Below, one piece after another: positions 16,638 to 24,782 of a stretch of 36,387 nt of DNA. The stretch is taken from assembly GCA_903854805.1 (NCBI GenBank), contig CAINXK010000058.1:1-36387 (forward strand), in the 5' to 3' direction. Position numbers and translations under genes: made by a program. The stretch is from an uncultured Anaerolineae bacterium. Its GTDB lineage: Bacteria; Chloroflexota; Anaerolineae; Anaerolineales; Villigracilaceae. Positions within the stretch are counted from its first letter, which is position 1. Every line of letters starts with the position of its first letter. Below the pieces are notes generated by a model. That model was not told the DNA's origin, searched no databases, and saw only the letters and a list, made by a program, of their open reading frames with translations.

Positions 16638-17879
16638 ATGCGTAGACGAGTTGTTGTCACTGGGCTTGGGTGTGTCAGCCCGCTCGGAAATAACTTTCAA
16701 GATACATGGACGGCCTTGATCAATGGCAAATCCGGTGCTGGACCCATTACTCATTTTGATGCATCCGGCCATAAGACGCGTTTCGCCTGTGAAGTAAAAG
16801 GTTTTGATGCAGCCGGTCAATTCGGCAGCAAAGAAGCGCGCCGCATGGACCGTTTTTGTCAGTTTGCTGTTACGGCCGCGCAAGAAGCCACCGAACATGC
16901 GGGTTTGATTGTTACGAACGAGAATCGCGATCGGATTGGGGTTATTGTGGGCACCGGGATTGGTGGTATTGGTACTTTATTGGAGCAAGTTGAAGTTCTG
17001 AGAGAAAAAGGCCCAGACAGGGTCAGTCCTTTCTTAGTGCCGATGATGATTGCGGATAATGCCGCCGGGACGATTGCGATTCGTATGGGTGTGCGTGGTC
17101 CCAACGCTGCTTTTGTGACTGCTTGTGCAACAGGATCGAATGCTGTTGGCGAGGCAGCTGAAATGATTCGCCGTGGATCTGCAGATGTAATGCTGGCAGG
17201 CGGGTCTGAAGCTTCTATTGTTAGCGTGGCAATGGCGGGGTTGAATGTTATGACTGCCCTATCTACGAATAACGCAGAACCTACAAAAGCATCCCGCCCA
17301 TTTGATAAAAATCGTGATGGGTTTGTAATGGGTGAGGGTGGTGCGATGCTTGTACTCGAATCTCTGGAGCATGCTATAGCGCGGGGCGCGAAAATACTAA
17401 GCGAGATAAGTGGTTATGGGACATCTGATGATGCGTACCATATCTCAGCTCCGGCGGAAAATGGAGCTGGAGCGGCTTTGTGTATGCAGCTTGCTCTCGG
17501 AAATGCCAACCTAAAGCCCGACCAAATAGATTACATCAATGCTCACGGCACATCCACGACATTGAATGATAAATCTGAAACTGCCGCAATTAAAACTGCC
17601 CTGGGTGAATATGCTTATCATGTGGCGATATCATCCACAAAGTCGATGACCGGTCATTTACTGGGTGCTTCAGGTGCGCTTGAAGCCGCAATTTGCACAG
17701 AAATATTTCAGCGTGATATTCTACCTGCAACTATTAATTATCAAACAGTGGACCCCAATTGCGATTTGGATTATGTACCTATCCAGGCGCGCCCGGCCCA
17801 TCCTCGTCATATTATGTCCAACTCGTTTGGTTTTGGTGGCCATAATGCAACTTTGATTTTTAGTCGATACGAAGATTAA
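16638..17879 (+). CDS. fabF: beta-ketoacyl-ACP synthase II
   Basis: The 413-residue condensing enzyme extends acyl-ACP with malonyl-ACP in fatty acid synthesis. The Cys-His-His triad is intact: Cys163 in VTACATGSNA, His303 in NAHGTSTTLND and His340 in KSMTGHLLGASG, with Lys335 also in place. RPFDKNRDGFVMGEGG and SNSFGFGGHN are further signatures. The start at 16638 has GAGGAG about 10 nt upstream; the longer frame begins at an unsupported TTG three codons earlier. FabH follows after 51 nt with its own Shine-Dalgarno. The other fab genes and acpP, often nearby, are not in the window. Confidence 0.95.
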   Translation: MRRRVVVTGLGCVSPLGNNFQDTWTALINGKSGAGPITHFDASGHKTRFACEVKGFDAAGQFGSKEARRMDRFCQFAVTAAQEATEHAGLIVTNENRDRIGVIVGTGIGGIGTLLEQVEVLREKGPDRVSPFLVPMMIADNAAGTIAIRMGVRGPNAAFVTACATGSNAVGEAAEMIRRGSADVMLAGGSEASIVSVAMAGLNVMTALSTNNAEPTKASRPFDKNRDGFVMGEGGAMLVLESLEHAIARGAKILSEISGYGTSDDAYHISAPAENGAGAALCMQLALGNANLKPDQIDYINAHGTSTTLNDKSETAAIKTALGEYAYHVAISSTKSMTGHLLGASGALEAAICTEIFQRDILPATINYQTVDPNCDLDYVPIQARPAHPRHIMSNSFGFGGHNATLIFSRYED

Positions 17880-17930
17880 TGCGTACACATAGTGCCAACC
17901 TGATAGTATTGGGTTGATCAAGGAGTAATT

Positions 17931-19034
17931 ATGCAATATGCCCATATCACCGGCTGGGGAATGTCAGTTCCTCACAAGGTGTTGACAAATGACGATATAA
18001 GCAAGATGGTGGACACCAGTGACGAAAAGATTCGTGAACTCACTGGAATCCGGCAGCGTCATATTGCTGCAGAGAGTGATACAGCCTCGTCCTTGGGCGT
18101 GGACGCAGCCTTCAAAGCGCTTTTGGTGGCTGGACTTTTGCCTACAGACCTCGATCTGATTATTTGCGCCACATCATCACCAGAGCATATTTTCCCTGCG
18201 ACAGCCTGTCTAATCCAGGATAAGTTAGGTGCGAGTAATGCAGGTGCATTTGACCTGTCAGCAGCATGTTCAGGTTTTATTTATGCCATGAACATGGGGG
18301 CCCAATCCATCCGTTCAGGATCAGTTAAGACTGTGTTGGTAATTGGTACCGAGGTTCTATCGCGTTTTGTTGATTGGACTGATCGAAACACTTGTATATT
18401 ATTTGGAGATGGTGCTGGTGCATTTGTTCTTCAGGCCAGCGAAAAACCAGGAGGCGTGCAGGGTGTGGTCATGCATTCTGATGGAGCTGGTGGAGAGTTT
18501 TTATCGGTACCTGCCGGGGGAAGCGCCCATCCTGCCAGTGATATCACTATTCATACAGGTATGCACTTTATTCATATGAACGGAAAAGAAGTATTCCGGT
18601 TTGCAACACGAGTGATGGCCCAGGCAACCCAGGAGGCAACAGCAAAATCCGGGTGGAAGATTGAAGACCTGGCCCTAATCATTCCTCATCAGGCCAATGC
18701 TCGGATTATTGATGCTGCTGCTCGCAGCCTGAAATTACCCATAGAAAAATTTATGGTAAATGTTGATAAATATGGAAACACATCCACTGCGTCGATTCCG
18801 ATTGCCACTATTGAGGCTATCCAGAGTAACCGACTAAAACCAGGCGACAAAGTTGTTTTTGTTGGATTTGGGGCTGGACTGACCTGGGGCGCGCTAGCTG
18901 CAGAATGGAGTGGCCCATTGCCATCCGAACATTTACTGAGTGCCGAGTGGTACAAACCGTGGGCACGGGTTCGTTCATTCTTCAGGCGGATGCGGAGAAT
19001 CATTGATGGTTCTATTTTTAGCCGCGATCGATAG
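17931..19034 (+). CDS. fabH: beta-ketoacyl-ACP synthase III with C-terminal extension
   Basis: The initiating condensing enzyme of type II fatty acid synthesis, which joins acyl-CoA and malonyl-ACP. The triad is Cys113 (DLSAACSGF), His253 (IPHQAN) and Asn283 (DKYGNTS). The core ends at about residue 327 (GLTWGALAAEW). It is followed by about 40 extra residues rich in Arg and Trp (WARVRSFFRRMRRI), longer than the usual 315-335-residue enzyme. AAGGAG about 6 nt before the ATG supports the start. The primer preference (acetyl or branched) cannot be read reliably from sequence. Confidence 0.94.
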   Translation: MQYAHITGWGMSVPHKVLTNDDISKMVDTSDEKIRELTGIRQRHIAAESDTASSLGVDAAFKALLVAGLLPTDLDLIICATSSPEHIFPATACLIQDKLGASNAGAFDLSAACSGFIYAMNMGAQSIRSGSVKTVLVIGTEVLSRFVDWTDRNTCILFGDGAGAFVLQASEKPGGVQGVVMHSDGAGGEFLSVPAGGSAHPASDITIHTGMHFIHMNGKEVFRFATRVMAQATQEATAKSGWKIEDLALIIPHQANARIIDAAARSLKLPIEKFMVNVDKYGNTSTASIPIATIEAIQSNRLKPGDKVVFVGFGAGLTWGALAAEWSGPLPSEHLLSAEWYKPWARVRSFFRRMRRIIDGSIFSRDR

Positions 19035-19105
19035 TATAGGCAAACCTGCTTGATTGTGTTATCATAAGTTTGCGGTAAACCTTAAACCGCTAAAGAGGAG
19101 TCAAT

Positions 19106-19285
19106 ATGCGTCTCGGTGTACCTGAATTACTCATTTTGCTCGTTATAGTAATTGTTTTATTCGGACCTGGTCGTTTTGGCAAGGTGCTTGGAGAATTGGG
19201 CAGTGGCTTGAAATCTTTCAAAGATAATCTTGGTGGCGAGAAGAAAGAAGACGAACCAAAAACCCCTTCTAGCGACGTAAAATAA
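19106..19285 (+). CDS. tatA: TatA/TatE-family twin-arginine translocase protein (first copy)
   Basis: The 59-residue protein begins MRLGVPELLILLVIVIVLFG, a single short transmembrane helix. This is followed by the TatA hinge FGPGRFGKVLGELG and an amphipathic helix (SGLKSFKDNLGG), then an acidic-basic tail. This is the complete TatA/E pattern. TatA forms the membrane-thinning part of the twin-arginine export system for folded proteins. AGAGGAG about 6 nt upstream of the ATG marks the start. TatC is not in the window. A second, similar copy follows after a strong hairpin. Confidence 0.92.
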   Translation: MRLGVPELLILLVIVIVLFGPGRFGKVLGELGSGLKSFKDNLGGEKKEDEPKTPSSDVK

Positions 19286-19303
19286 TCGGATATAAATAAG
19301 TTT

Positions 19304-19366
19304 GCCATAGAGTTTACAAAGGTTATTAGAAATGATAATCTTTGTAAGCTTTATGGCTTTTTTTTT
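19304..19366 (+). terminator. long hairpin with U-run between the tandem tatA genes
   Basis: A stem of about 23 bp pairs 19304-19326 with 19335-19357 around an 8-nt loop, followed by a run of nine T. All three non-Watson-Crick positions are G-U on the plus strand and would be A-C mismatches on the other. The structure is therefore specific to plus-strand RNA. It is a strong terminator or attenuator for the first tatA gene. Confidence 0.88.
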
Positions 19367-19377
19367 GCTGAGGCGAT

Positions 19378-19560
19378 ATGGAAATTGGTATTCCGGAACT
19401 GTTAATCATACTGGTTATTGTGATCATGATCTTTGGTCCCGGCCGTTTCGGTAAGATATTGGGAGAACTCGGCGCTGGTTTGCGTTCATTTAAGGATAAT
19501 ATGAGTGCCGAAGATAAAAAAAACCAGGCATCAACCTCGACGGATGATGATGGGAAATAA
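19378..19560 (+). CDS. TatA/TatE-family protein (second copy)
   Basis: The 60-residue protein has the same layout as its upstream neighbour: MEIGIPELLIILVIVIMIFG, then GPGRFGKILGELGAGLRSFKDN and a short acidic tail. The two copies differ mainly in the tail and in conservative helix changes, so they look like a tandem duplication. A GAGG-containing Shine-Dalgarno lies about 5 nt before the ATG. The alpha/beta hydrolase begins 6 nt after the stop, so these two are probably co-transcribed. Whether the copies are redundant or specialised as TatA and TatE/TatB cannot be told. Confidence 0.92.
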   Translation: MEIGIPELLIILVIVIMIFGPGRFGKILGELGAGLRSFKDNMSAEDKKNQASTSTDDDGK

Positions 19561-19566
19561 TTTTCA

Positions 19567-20337
19567 ATGACAAGGCTGCACTTCCTCGATCCGAATCCTG
19601 ATCATGCCACTGTCGTACTTTTGTTGCATGGGCTTGGCGCAAATGCGTCTTCCTGGTCTTTGCAATTCGATGCTCTTGGAAAGGCAGGTTTGCGCGCCTT
19701 GGCGCCTGATATTCCAGGTTTTGGTGCATCGACGTACGATGGGCGGGGTTGGAATTTCCGGCGAGTTGCAGTCGATTTGGCCGATCTGGTGAAAGAATTT
19801 AATTTTGGCCCAGTTTACGTTGTTGGCCTGTCAATGGGTGGTGTAATCGCTCAGCAATTTTCGCTCGACTATCCACAATTGGTACAAAAACTCGTATTGG
19901 TAAGTACCTTCTCAGAGTTGAGGCCTTCAAGTTTTTCTCAATTAGTTTATTTTGCGCAGAGAATGCTTGTCGTTCACACAATTGGTCTGAAAGTCCAGTC
20001 TAAAATTGTCTCCGGCCGTATTTTCCCAAAGCCCGAGCAAGAAGCGCTTCGGGATATGGCCGAAAAGCAGATTGCATCTGCTGACCCTCGCGCCTATCGA
20101 GCGGCAATGCGGAATCTGGGTTTGTTTAGTTCCCGCCGTCGCTTGAAGGAAATTAAAGCTCCCACACTTGTCATTAGTGGGGCGAATGATACAACGGTTG
20201 ATATAGTTCATCAAAAAATGTTGGCGGATGGTATTGCTGGTGCCAGGCAAGTTATCATTCCAAATGGGGGACACGCGGTTGCTATCGATCAATTTGAAGC
20301 ATTTAATAAAGTTTTACTGGGTTTTTTGGCCGAATAG
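19567..20337 (+). CDS. alpha/beta-hydrolase fold enzyme
   Basis: The 256-residue protein has a full alpha/beta hydrolase layout: oxyanion segment LLHGLGANASSW, nucleophile elbow GLSMGG with Ser89, acid Asp208 in SGANDTT and His236 in NGGHAVAID. There is no signal peptide. The cap region is helical and short. Such enzymes include esterases, carboxylic-ester hydrolases and C-C hydrolases, and the substrate is not evident. It starts 6 nt after the second tatA gene. The ATG has only a weak upstream site, so reinitiation from tatA is plausible. Confidence 0.88.
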   Translation: MTRLHFLDPNPDHATVVLLLHGLGANASSWSLQFDALGKAGLRALAPDIPGFGASTYDGRGWNFRRVAVDLADLVKEFNFGPVYVVGLSMGGVIAQQFSLDYPQLVQKLVLVSTFSELRPSSFSQLVYFAQRMLVVHTIGLKVQSKIVSGRIFPKPEQEALRDMAEKQIASADPRAYRAAMRNLGLFSSRRRLKEIKAPTLVISGANDTTVDIVHQKMLADGIAGARQVIIPNGGHAVAIDQFEAFNKVLLGFLAE

Positions 20338-20453
20338 TTCGTTAATAATTTTCTGATATATTTCTTGCTAAAGAAAACCATTACTCAAGTAAAATATTTT
20401 TTGAAATTAAATCCTTATTTCGTTATCAAACAGAACAGGATAATTGTTAAATA

Positions 20454-20505
20454 ATCCTGAATCAAACTGCATTTACGCGGCTTCAGGATGACTGGGGCTT
20501 TTTTT
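20454..20505 (+). terminator. possible terminator or leader hairpin upstream of htpG
   Basis: ATCCTGAA pairs with TTCAGGAT across a 20-nt loop. Seven T begin about 9 nt after the stem, farther than in a standard terminator. It may end the hydrolase transcript or lie within the htpG leader. Confidence 0.35.
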
Positions 20506-20526
20506 ATTCGCCAAAGGAGATAAACG

Positions 20527-22407
20527 ATGGATGACAGTATGCAAACGCCACTGATGGACAATTCACAGACATTTACGTTCAAAGCCGAAACCAAGCAGTT
20601 GCTAAATATCTTGATACATTCTTTATATAAAGATAAAGAAGTATTTCTAAGGGAATTGCTGTCGAATGCGTCGGATGCACTCAATCGTTTTCGTTTCGAG
20701 GTACTCACGAATCAAGTTGTGTTGGATGCCGAGTCTGAATTATGTGTTCGTATTTCGACAGATAAAGACGCCAGGATGATTACGATCCGGGACTCTGGTA
20801 TTGGCATGAACAGGGATGAGATGATCGAAAATTTGGGCACGATTGCTCAATCTGGTGCGCGAAAATTTTTAGAGGCTGCCAAAGATCAAAATGCTGACTT
20901 CTCTCAGGTTATCGGTCAATTTGGGGTGGGTTTTTATTCTGTGTTCATGGTGGCCGAATCGGTTAAGGTTACTTCACATTCTTACCGACCTGATGATGAG
21001 GCAGTCAGCTGGTATGCTACGGGTGATGATAATTTTCAGATAAGTTCTGCAGAAAAGTCAGATCGTGGTACCGTTATCGAGATCAAGCTGAAAGAAGATG
21101 CCGCTGAATATGCTACTGATTATCGTTTGAAAGAGATAATACGAAAGCATTCAGATTATATTGGTTTCCCAATTTACATGGGCGAAGATTCTTCGCAAGT
21201 AAACAAGCAAACTGCCATCTGGCGTACTTCTAAACAGGAAGTTACTGATGACCAATACAAAGATTTTTACCGGCAGTTGACATTGGATTTTGAAGAACCG
21301 CTCCTGCATATTCATTCAATTACAGATGCACCAGTACAGTTTTATGCCTTACTATTTGTTCCTGGGAAATCTGAAAGGGCAGTCTTTTCTTTGCGAAAAG
21401 ATGATGGGTTGAAGTTGTATTCCAGGAATATTTTGATCGATGAATATTCAAAAGATTTATTACCTGAGCATTTACGCTTTGTTCAGGGGGTTGTTGATTC
21501 TGAAGATTTACCTTTAAATGTCTCGCGGGAAACTATTCAGGCCAGTGATTTGATGACCCGTTTGAGGAAGGCTGTAACTGGCCAGATTATCAAAGAATTG
21601 GACAATCTGGCGAAAAATAACGAAGAGAAATACAAAATATTTTGGAAGGAGTATGGCGGGTTTTTAAAACAGGGCGTGGCGACCAACCAGGCTGATGTCG
21701 AGAAAATCTTCCCATTGCTTAGATTCAAAACGAACTTGCACCCTGATGACTGGTCATCACTAAATGATTACGTTGGGCGTATGGGCTCAGAACAGAAAGT
21801 GATACATTTTATTGTGGGTGATGATTCGAATTCTGTTCTGAGAAGTCCACACCTGGATTATTTCCAGTCGCATGGCACTGAAGTTTTATTATTGACAGAG
21901 CCGATCGATTCTTTTATGTTGATGGGACTTCACGAGTATAAAGAATTTAAGTTGCAGAATGTGGCTCTTGCTGATTCTTCAGCTGCGGAAAAATCCGATG
22001 ATCCGTCCGATGAAAAAGAAAAAATAAATACCACAGATTTTGATAGCCTGGTCCAACTTTTCAAACAAGTATTGGGAGATCGGGTTGCTGATGTGCGTAG
22101 CTCGAGTCGTCTTTCTCAGTCTGTGGCTCGTTTAGTCGAACCGGAAGGCAGCCTGAACCCGGAAATGCAGCGAGTTTACAAGTATCTTGGCAAAGATTTT
22201 GAACTATCCAAGAAAATTTTGGAATTGAACCCATCTCATCCAATTTTGAAAAGCCTGGTCGGTATGGATCCAGAATCGAGCTTGCAAAAAATGATCATTG
22301 AACAGATTTTGGATAGTGCATTGCTGGTAGAAGGATTGCATCCGGATCCTTCCAGTATGGTGCAAAGGGTTCAGGATATTATCCAGGCGGCTTTGCTCAA
22401 TAAGTAG
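20527..22407 (+). CDS. htpG: molecular chaperone HtpG (Hsp90)
   Basis: The 626-residue length is normal for bacterial Hsp90. The N-terminal GHKL ATPase shows ELLSNASDALNRFRFE (catalytic Glu and Mg-binding Asn), DSGIGM and GQFGVGFYSVFMVA. The middle domain carries GVVDSEDLPLNVSRE, and the C-terminal dimer domain ends without the eukaryotic MEEVD motif. It remodels client proteins in the cytosol with ATP. AAAGGAG about 8 nt before the ATG supports the start. It lies alone between an upstream hairpin and a downstream terminator. No CIRCE-like element was seen in its 190-nt upstream region. Confidence 0.96.
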   Translation: MDDSMQTPLMDNSQTFTFKAETKQLLNILIHSLYKDKEVFLRELLSNASDALNRFRFEVLTNQVVLDAESELCVRISTDKDARMITIRDSGIGMNRDEMIENLGTIAQSGARKFLEAAKDQNADFSQVIGQFGVGFYSVFMVAESVKVTSHSYRPDDEAVSWYATGDDNFQISSAEKSDRGTVIEIKLKEDAAEYATDYRLKEIIRKHSDYIGFPIYMGEDSSQVNKQTAIWRTSKQEVTDDQYKDFYRQLTLDFEEPLLHIHSITDAPVQFYALLFVPGKSERAVFSLRKDDGLKLYSRNILIDEYSKDLLPEHLRFVQGVVDSEDLPLNVSRETIQASDLMTRLRKAVTGQIIKELDNLAKNNEEKYKIFWKEYGGFLKQGVATNQADVEKIFPLLRFKTNLHPDDWSSLNDYVGRMGSEQKVIHFIVGDDSNSVLRSPHLDYFQSHGTEVLLLTEPIDSFMLMGLHEYKEFKLQNVALADSSAAEKSDDPSDEKEKINTTDFDSLVQLFKQVLGDRVADVRSSSRLSQSVARLVEPEGSLNPEMQRVYKYLGKDFELSKKILELNPSHPILKSLVGMDPESSLQKMIIEQILDSALLVEGLHPDPSSMVQRVQDIIQAALLNK

Positions 22408-22452
22408 TGTTGGGTTGTGCGGTAAGCTGCTCCTTGTTATCGATGTTGATTT

Positions 22453-22485
22453 AATAATGCTGCCGGACCTGGCAGCATTATTTTT
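22453..22485 (+). terminator. intrinsic terminator after htpG
   Basis: AATAATGCTGCC and GGCAGCATTATT form a 12-bp perfect stem with a 6-nt loop, followed by a T-rich run. It separates htpG from the two-component operon. Confidence 0.88.
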
Positions 22486-22502
22486 AATATTTTCAGTTTG
22501 TT

Positions 22503-22536
22503 CTGACACAATCTTGTCACAAACATGTGTTATTCT
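22503..22536 (+). promoter_or_regulatory. candidate Pho-box-like direct repeat and -10 box of the response-regulator gene
   Basis: Two 11-bp units, CTGACACAATC at 22503 and TTGTCACAAAC at 22514, stand in tandem. The first 18 bases agree at 13 positions with the E. coli Pho-box consensus as I recall it. A -10-like TATTCT starts 17 nt after the start of the second unit. The same geometry is found upstream of the SIMPL gene. The predicted transcription start falls at the ATG at 22544. Confidence 0.5.
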
Positions 22537-22543
22537 ATATTAA

Positions 22544-23236
22544 ATGCCTGACCTTATCCTGGTAGTTGATGACGAGCAGTCTGTGACCGATCTATTAGCT
22601 TACAATTTACGTAAAGCTAATTACGAGGTTTTAATTGCCACAAATGGTCGTGAGGCAATCAGGCTGGCTTCAGTGAATAGCCCAAGCCTTGTCTTGCTCG
22701 ATCTTATGCTGCCTGAAGTGGACGGTTTGGATGTTTGCCGTGAAATACGAAAGACAAGCAGCGTGCCCATTATCATGATCACCGCTCGTGGGGAAGAAAT
22801 CGATCGCGTTGTAGGGCTTGAGCTGGGAGCAGACGATTATGTTTGCAAGCCATTTAGTGTTCGTGAATTAATGGCCCGAATAAAAGCCGTATTACGCCGC
22901 TCACAGCTGGATAATAATGATCAGACGACTACAAATGTGTTACTTGGTCCTGGTGGTCTGCGGATGGATTTGGAACAACGTATGGTTTGGATTGATGAGA
23001 GTCTGGTTGACTTGACACGGCTGGAATTTGATCTCTTAACCCTGTTTTTATCTAATGTCGGGCGAGTATTGACCCGGGAGCGTTTGCTCGAACAAGTCTG
23101 GGGATATGATTTTGTTGGTGATACGCGAGCAGTGGATAGCGCCATCAAGCGACTTCGCGCAAAGCTGCGCTTCACGGCTGATCATATCGATACGATTGAA
23201 GCTGTAAGGGGAATTGGCTATCGGCTAAACAAATAA
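22544..23236 (+). CDS. OmpR/PhoB-family response regulator
   Basis: The 230-residue regulator has a receiver domain with acidic pocket Asp9-Asp10, phospho-acceptor Asp53 (LLDLMLPEVDG), Thr80 and Lys102 (VCKPF). It also has a C-terminal winged-helix DNA-binding domain (TRLEFDLLTLFLSNVGRVLTRERLLEQVWGY and RLRAKLR). It is closest in style to PhoB/PhoP/WalR-type regulators. No Shine-Dalgarno precedes the ATG, which fits a leaderless mRNA. The cognate kinase gene follows after 7 nt. The repeat upstream suggests autoregulation. Confidence 0.94.
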   Translation: MPDLILVVDDEQSVTDLLAYNLRKANYEVLIATNGREAIRLASVNSPSLVLLDLMLPEVDGLDVCREIRKTSSVPIIMITARGEEIDRVVGLELGADDYVCKPFSVRELMARIKAVLRRSQLDNNDQTTTNVLLGPGGLRMDLEQRMVWIDESLVDLTRLEFDLLTLFLSNVGRVLTRERLLEQVWGYDFVGDTRAVDSAIKRLRAKLRFTADHIDTIEAVRGIGYRLNK

Positions 23237-23243
23237 GGAGACT

Positions 23244-24716
23244 ATGTTACCTGTTCGTTTTCGACTGGTCATGGGTTACTTGATCGTACTAATTATTGGG
23301 ATGGGGTTGGCTGCTGCGCTGGCCTGGTTTTCTGTCGAGGCTTTGTATATGTCAACGCAACAAGAAAATTTACTTGCCCAAGCGAAGGTAATTGCAGCGG
23401 CGATCGGCGATCAGAAATTACCACTTCAGCCGATTGAACCTTATAACCAGGCATCCAATACAGCACCTGGTATTCATACCCGCATTCTTGGTGAGCAAGG
23501 TGGTGTAATTTTTAGTTTGCCTATGCTGGCAAATCAAGAACCAGTATCCCCGCCATCTGCAGAAAATGCCGGCTTTATTCCACAAGCAGAGCTGCTGCAA
23601 CGCGAAGAGATTCAGCTAGCCTTGAGCGGGGTTCCAGCCACTGCTATTCGGCAGGTTCCCAGCGCTAATAACCGGAAAGTGCTTTATGCTTCTGCGCCAA
23701 TTAGGACCGCGGACGGTCTCATTGTGGGGATAGTTTATCTTGCCAGTCCTCTTCCATCAACAGGAGTGCCAGTCAATATATTTTTACAGCTCCTGGGTGC
23801 TGTCATTTTTGCGATTGTTTTAGCTAGTATTTTTGGGGCGTTCGTTGCGCGCAGCATAGCTTTACCCATCGAAGTTGTTGCTCGCGCTGCACAAGCGGTT
23901 GCTCAAGGTAAATTGAGCGAGTCCATTCCGGTTAATCGTGAAATTATTGAACTTAATCGGTTGGGGCAGGCATTTAACGCCATGACAGTCAGCTTGCGCC
24001 AATCTGAAAAGACCAGGGATGCTTTTATCGCTGATGTAACTCATGAATTACGAACCCCACTGACCGTTATTAAGGGGACCATTGAGACATTGGAGGATGG
24101 GGCTTTAGACGACATTGCAGGTCGTGGTGCATTACTCGTTTCCATGCAATCCGAGACAGACCGACTTATCCGGCTTGTACACGATCTGCTTGTATTGACT
24201 CGCGCGGACTCTGGCGCGCTGAACCTGAATATCCAGCAACTTGATCTTGGTTTATTGGTTCGTTCGCGCTCTGACTACTTCTCAGTGCTGGCTGGTCCTC
24301 GCCGGATAAAACTGCGGGTAGTGAATGATGTGAGCGAGAAAATCATGGTTTGCGCCGATCATGATCGCGTAATACAAGTATTTGACAATCTCCTGGACAA
24401 TGCAATTCGTTATTCTCCGGATGATTCTTCTGTCGAGATATTGATTTCCATTAATAGCGATGAAGGTTGTTGCACTCTGACAGATCATGGGGTAGGCATT
24501 TCAGAAAAACATCTACCTTATATTTTTGACCGTTTCTATCGGGTAGATGCTTCCCGCGACCGGCAAACAGGAGGATCTGGTTTGGGATTGGCTATCGTGC
24601 GGACTCTGGTTGTGGCACAAAATGGGCACGTTTTTGCTGCGAGTACTGAAAAACAAGGCACGACCATTTCATTTTCCCTGCCTTTGGCGAACAAGGGTTG
24701 CCATCCTGTTGTCTGA
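23244..24716 (+). CDS. membrane sensor histidine kinase, PhoR/BaeS-like, with HAMP domain
   Basis: The 490-residue protein has a first transmembrane helix at about residues 10-30, an extracytoplasmic sensor of about 140 residues and a second helix at about 177-203. A HAMP linker with SIALPIEVVARAAQAVAQG follows. HisKA has phospho-acceptor His267 (DVTHELRTPL), and the ATPase domain has NLLDNAIRYSPDD, DHGVGI, FDRFYR and GSGLGLAIV. It should phosphorylate the regulator encoded 7 nt upstream. AAGGAG precedes the ATG. The ligand of the sensor region is unknown. Confidence 0.94.
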   Translation: MLPVRFRLVMGYLIVLIIGMGLAAALAWFSVEALYMSTQQENLLAQAKVIAAAIGDQKLPLQPIEPYNQASNTAPGIHTRILGEQGGVIFSLPMLANQEPVSPPSAENAGFIPQAELLQREEIQLALSGVPATAIRQVPSANNRKVLYASAPIRTADGLIVGIVYLASPLPSTGVPVNIFLQLLGAVIFAIVLASIFGAFVARSIALPIEVVARAAQAVAQGKLSESIPVNREIIELNRLGQAFNAMTVSLRQSEKTRDAFIADVTHELRTPLTVIKGTIETLEDGALDDIAGRGALLVSMQSETDRLIRLVHDLLVLTRADSGALNLNIQQLDLGLLVRSRSDYFSVLAGPRRIKLRVVNDVSEKIMVCADHDRVIQVFDNLLDNAIRYSPDDSSVEILISINSDEGCCTLTDHGVGISEKHLPYIFDRFYRVDASRDRQTGGSGLGLAIVRTLVVAQNGHVFAASTEKQGTTISFSLPLANKGCHPVV

Positions 24717-24719
24717 AAG

Positions 24720-24753
24720 CTGACACACTCCTGACCTATTCAAAGGGTAAGAT
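24720..24753 (+). promoter_or_regulatory. candidate direct-repeat operator and -10 box of the SIMPL gene
   Basis: CTGACACACTC at 24720 and CTGACCTATTC at 24731 form an 11-bp-spaced direct repeat. TAAGAT follows, starting 17 nt after the start of the second unit. This is the same geometry as at 22503-22536, and the first eight bases (CTGACACA) are identical. The resulting leader of about 23 nt contains a good GAGGAG site. Confidence 0.5.
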
Positions 24754-24782
24754 AAAAAAAACAAGAATAAGAGGAGTATTTT

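Noticed and set aside
779..24044. Many open frames of 60-125 codons antisense to or out of frame with clear genes
   Set aside because: All overlap genes with strong family motifs, lack ribosome-binding sites in good positions and show no recognisable domain.
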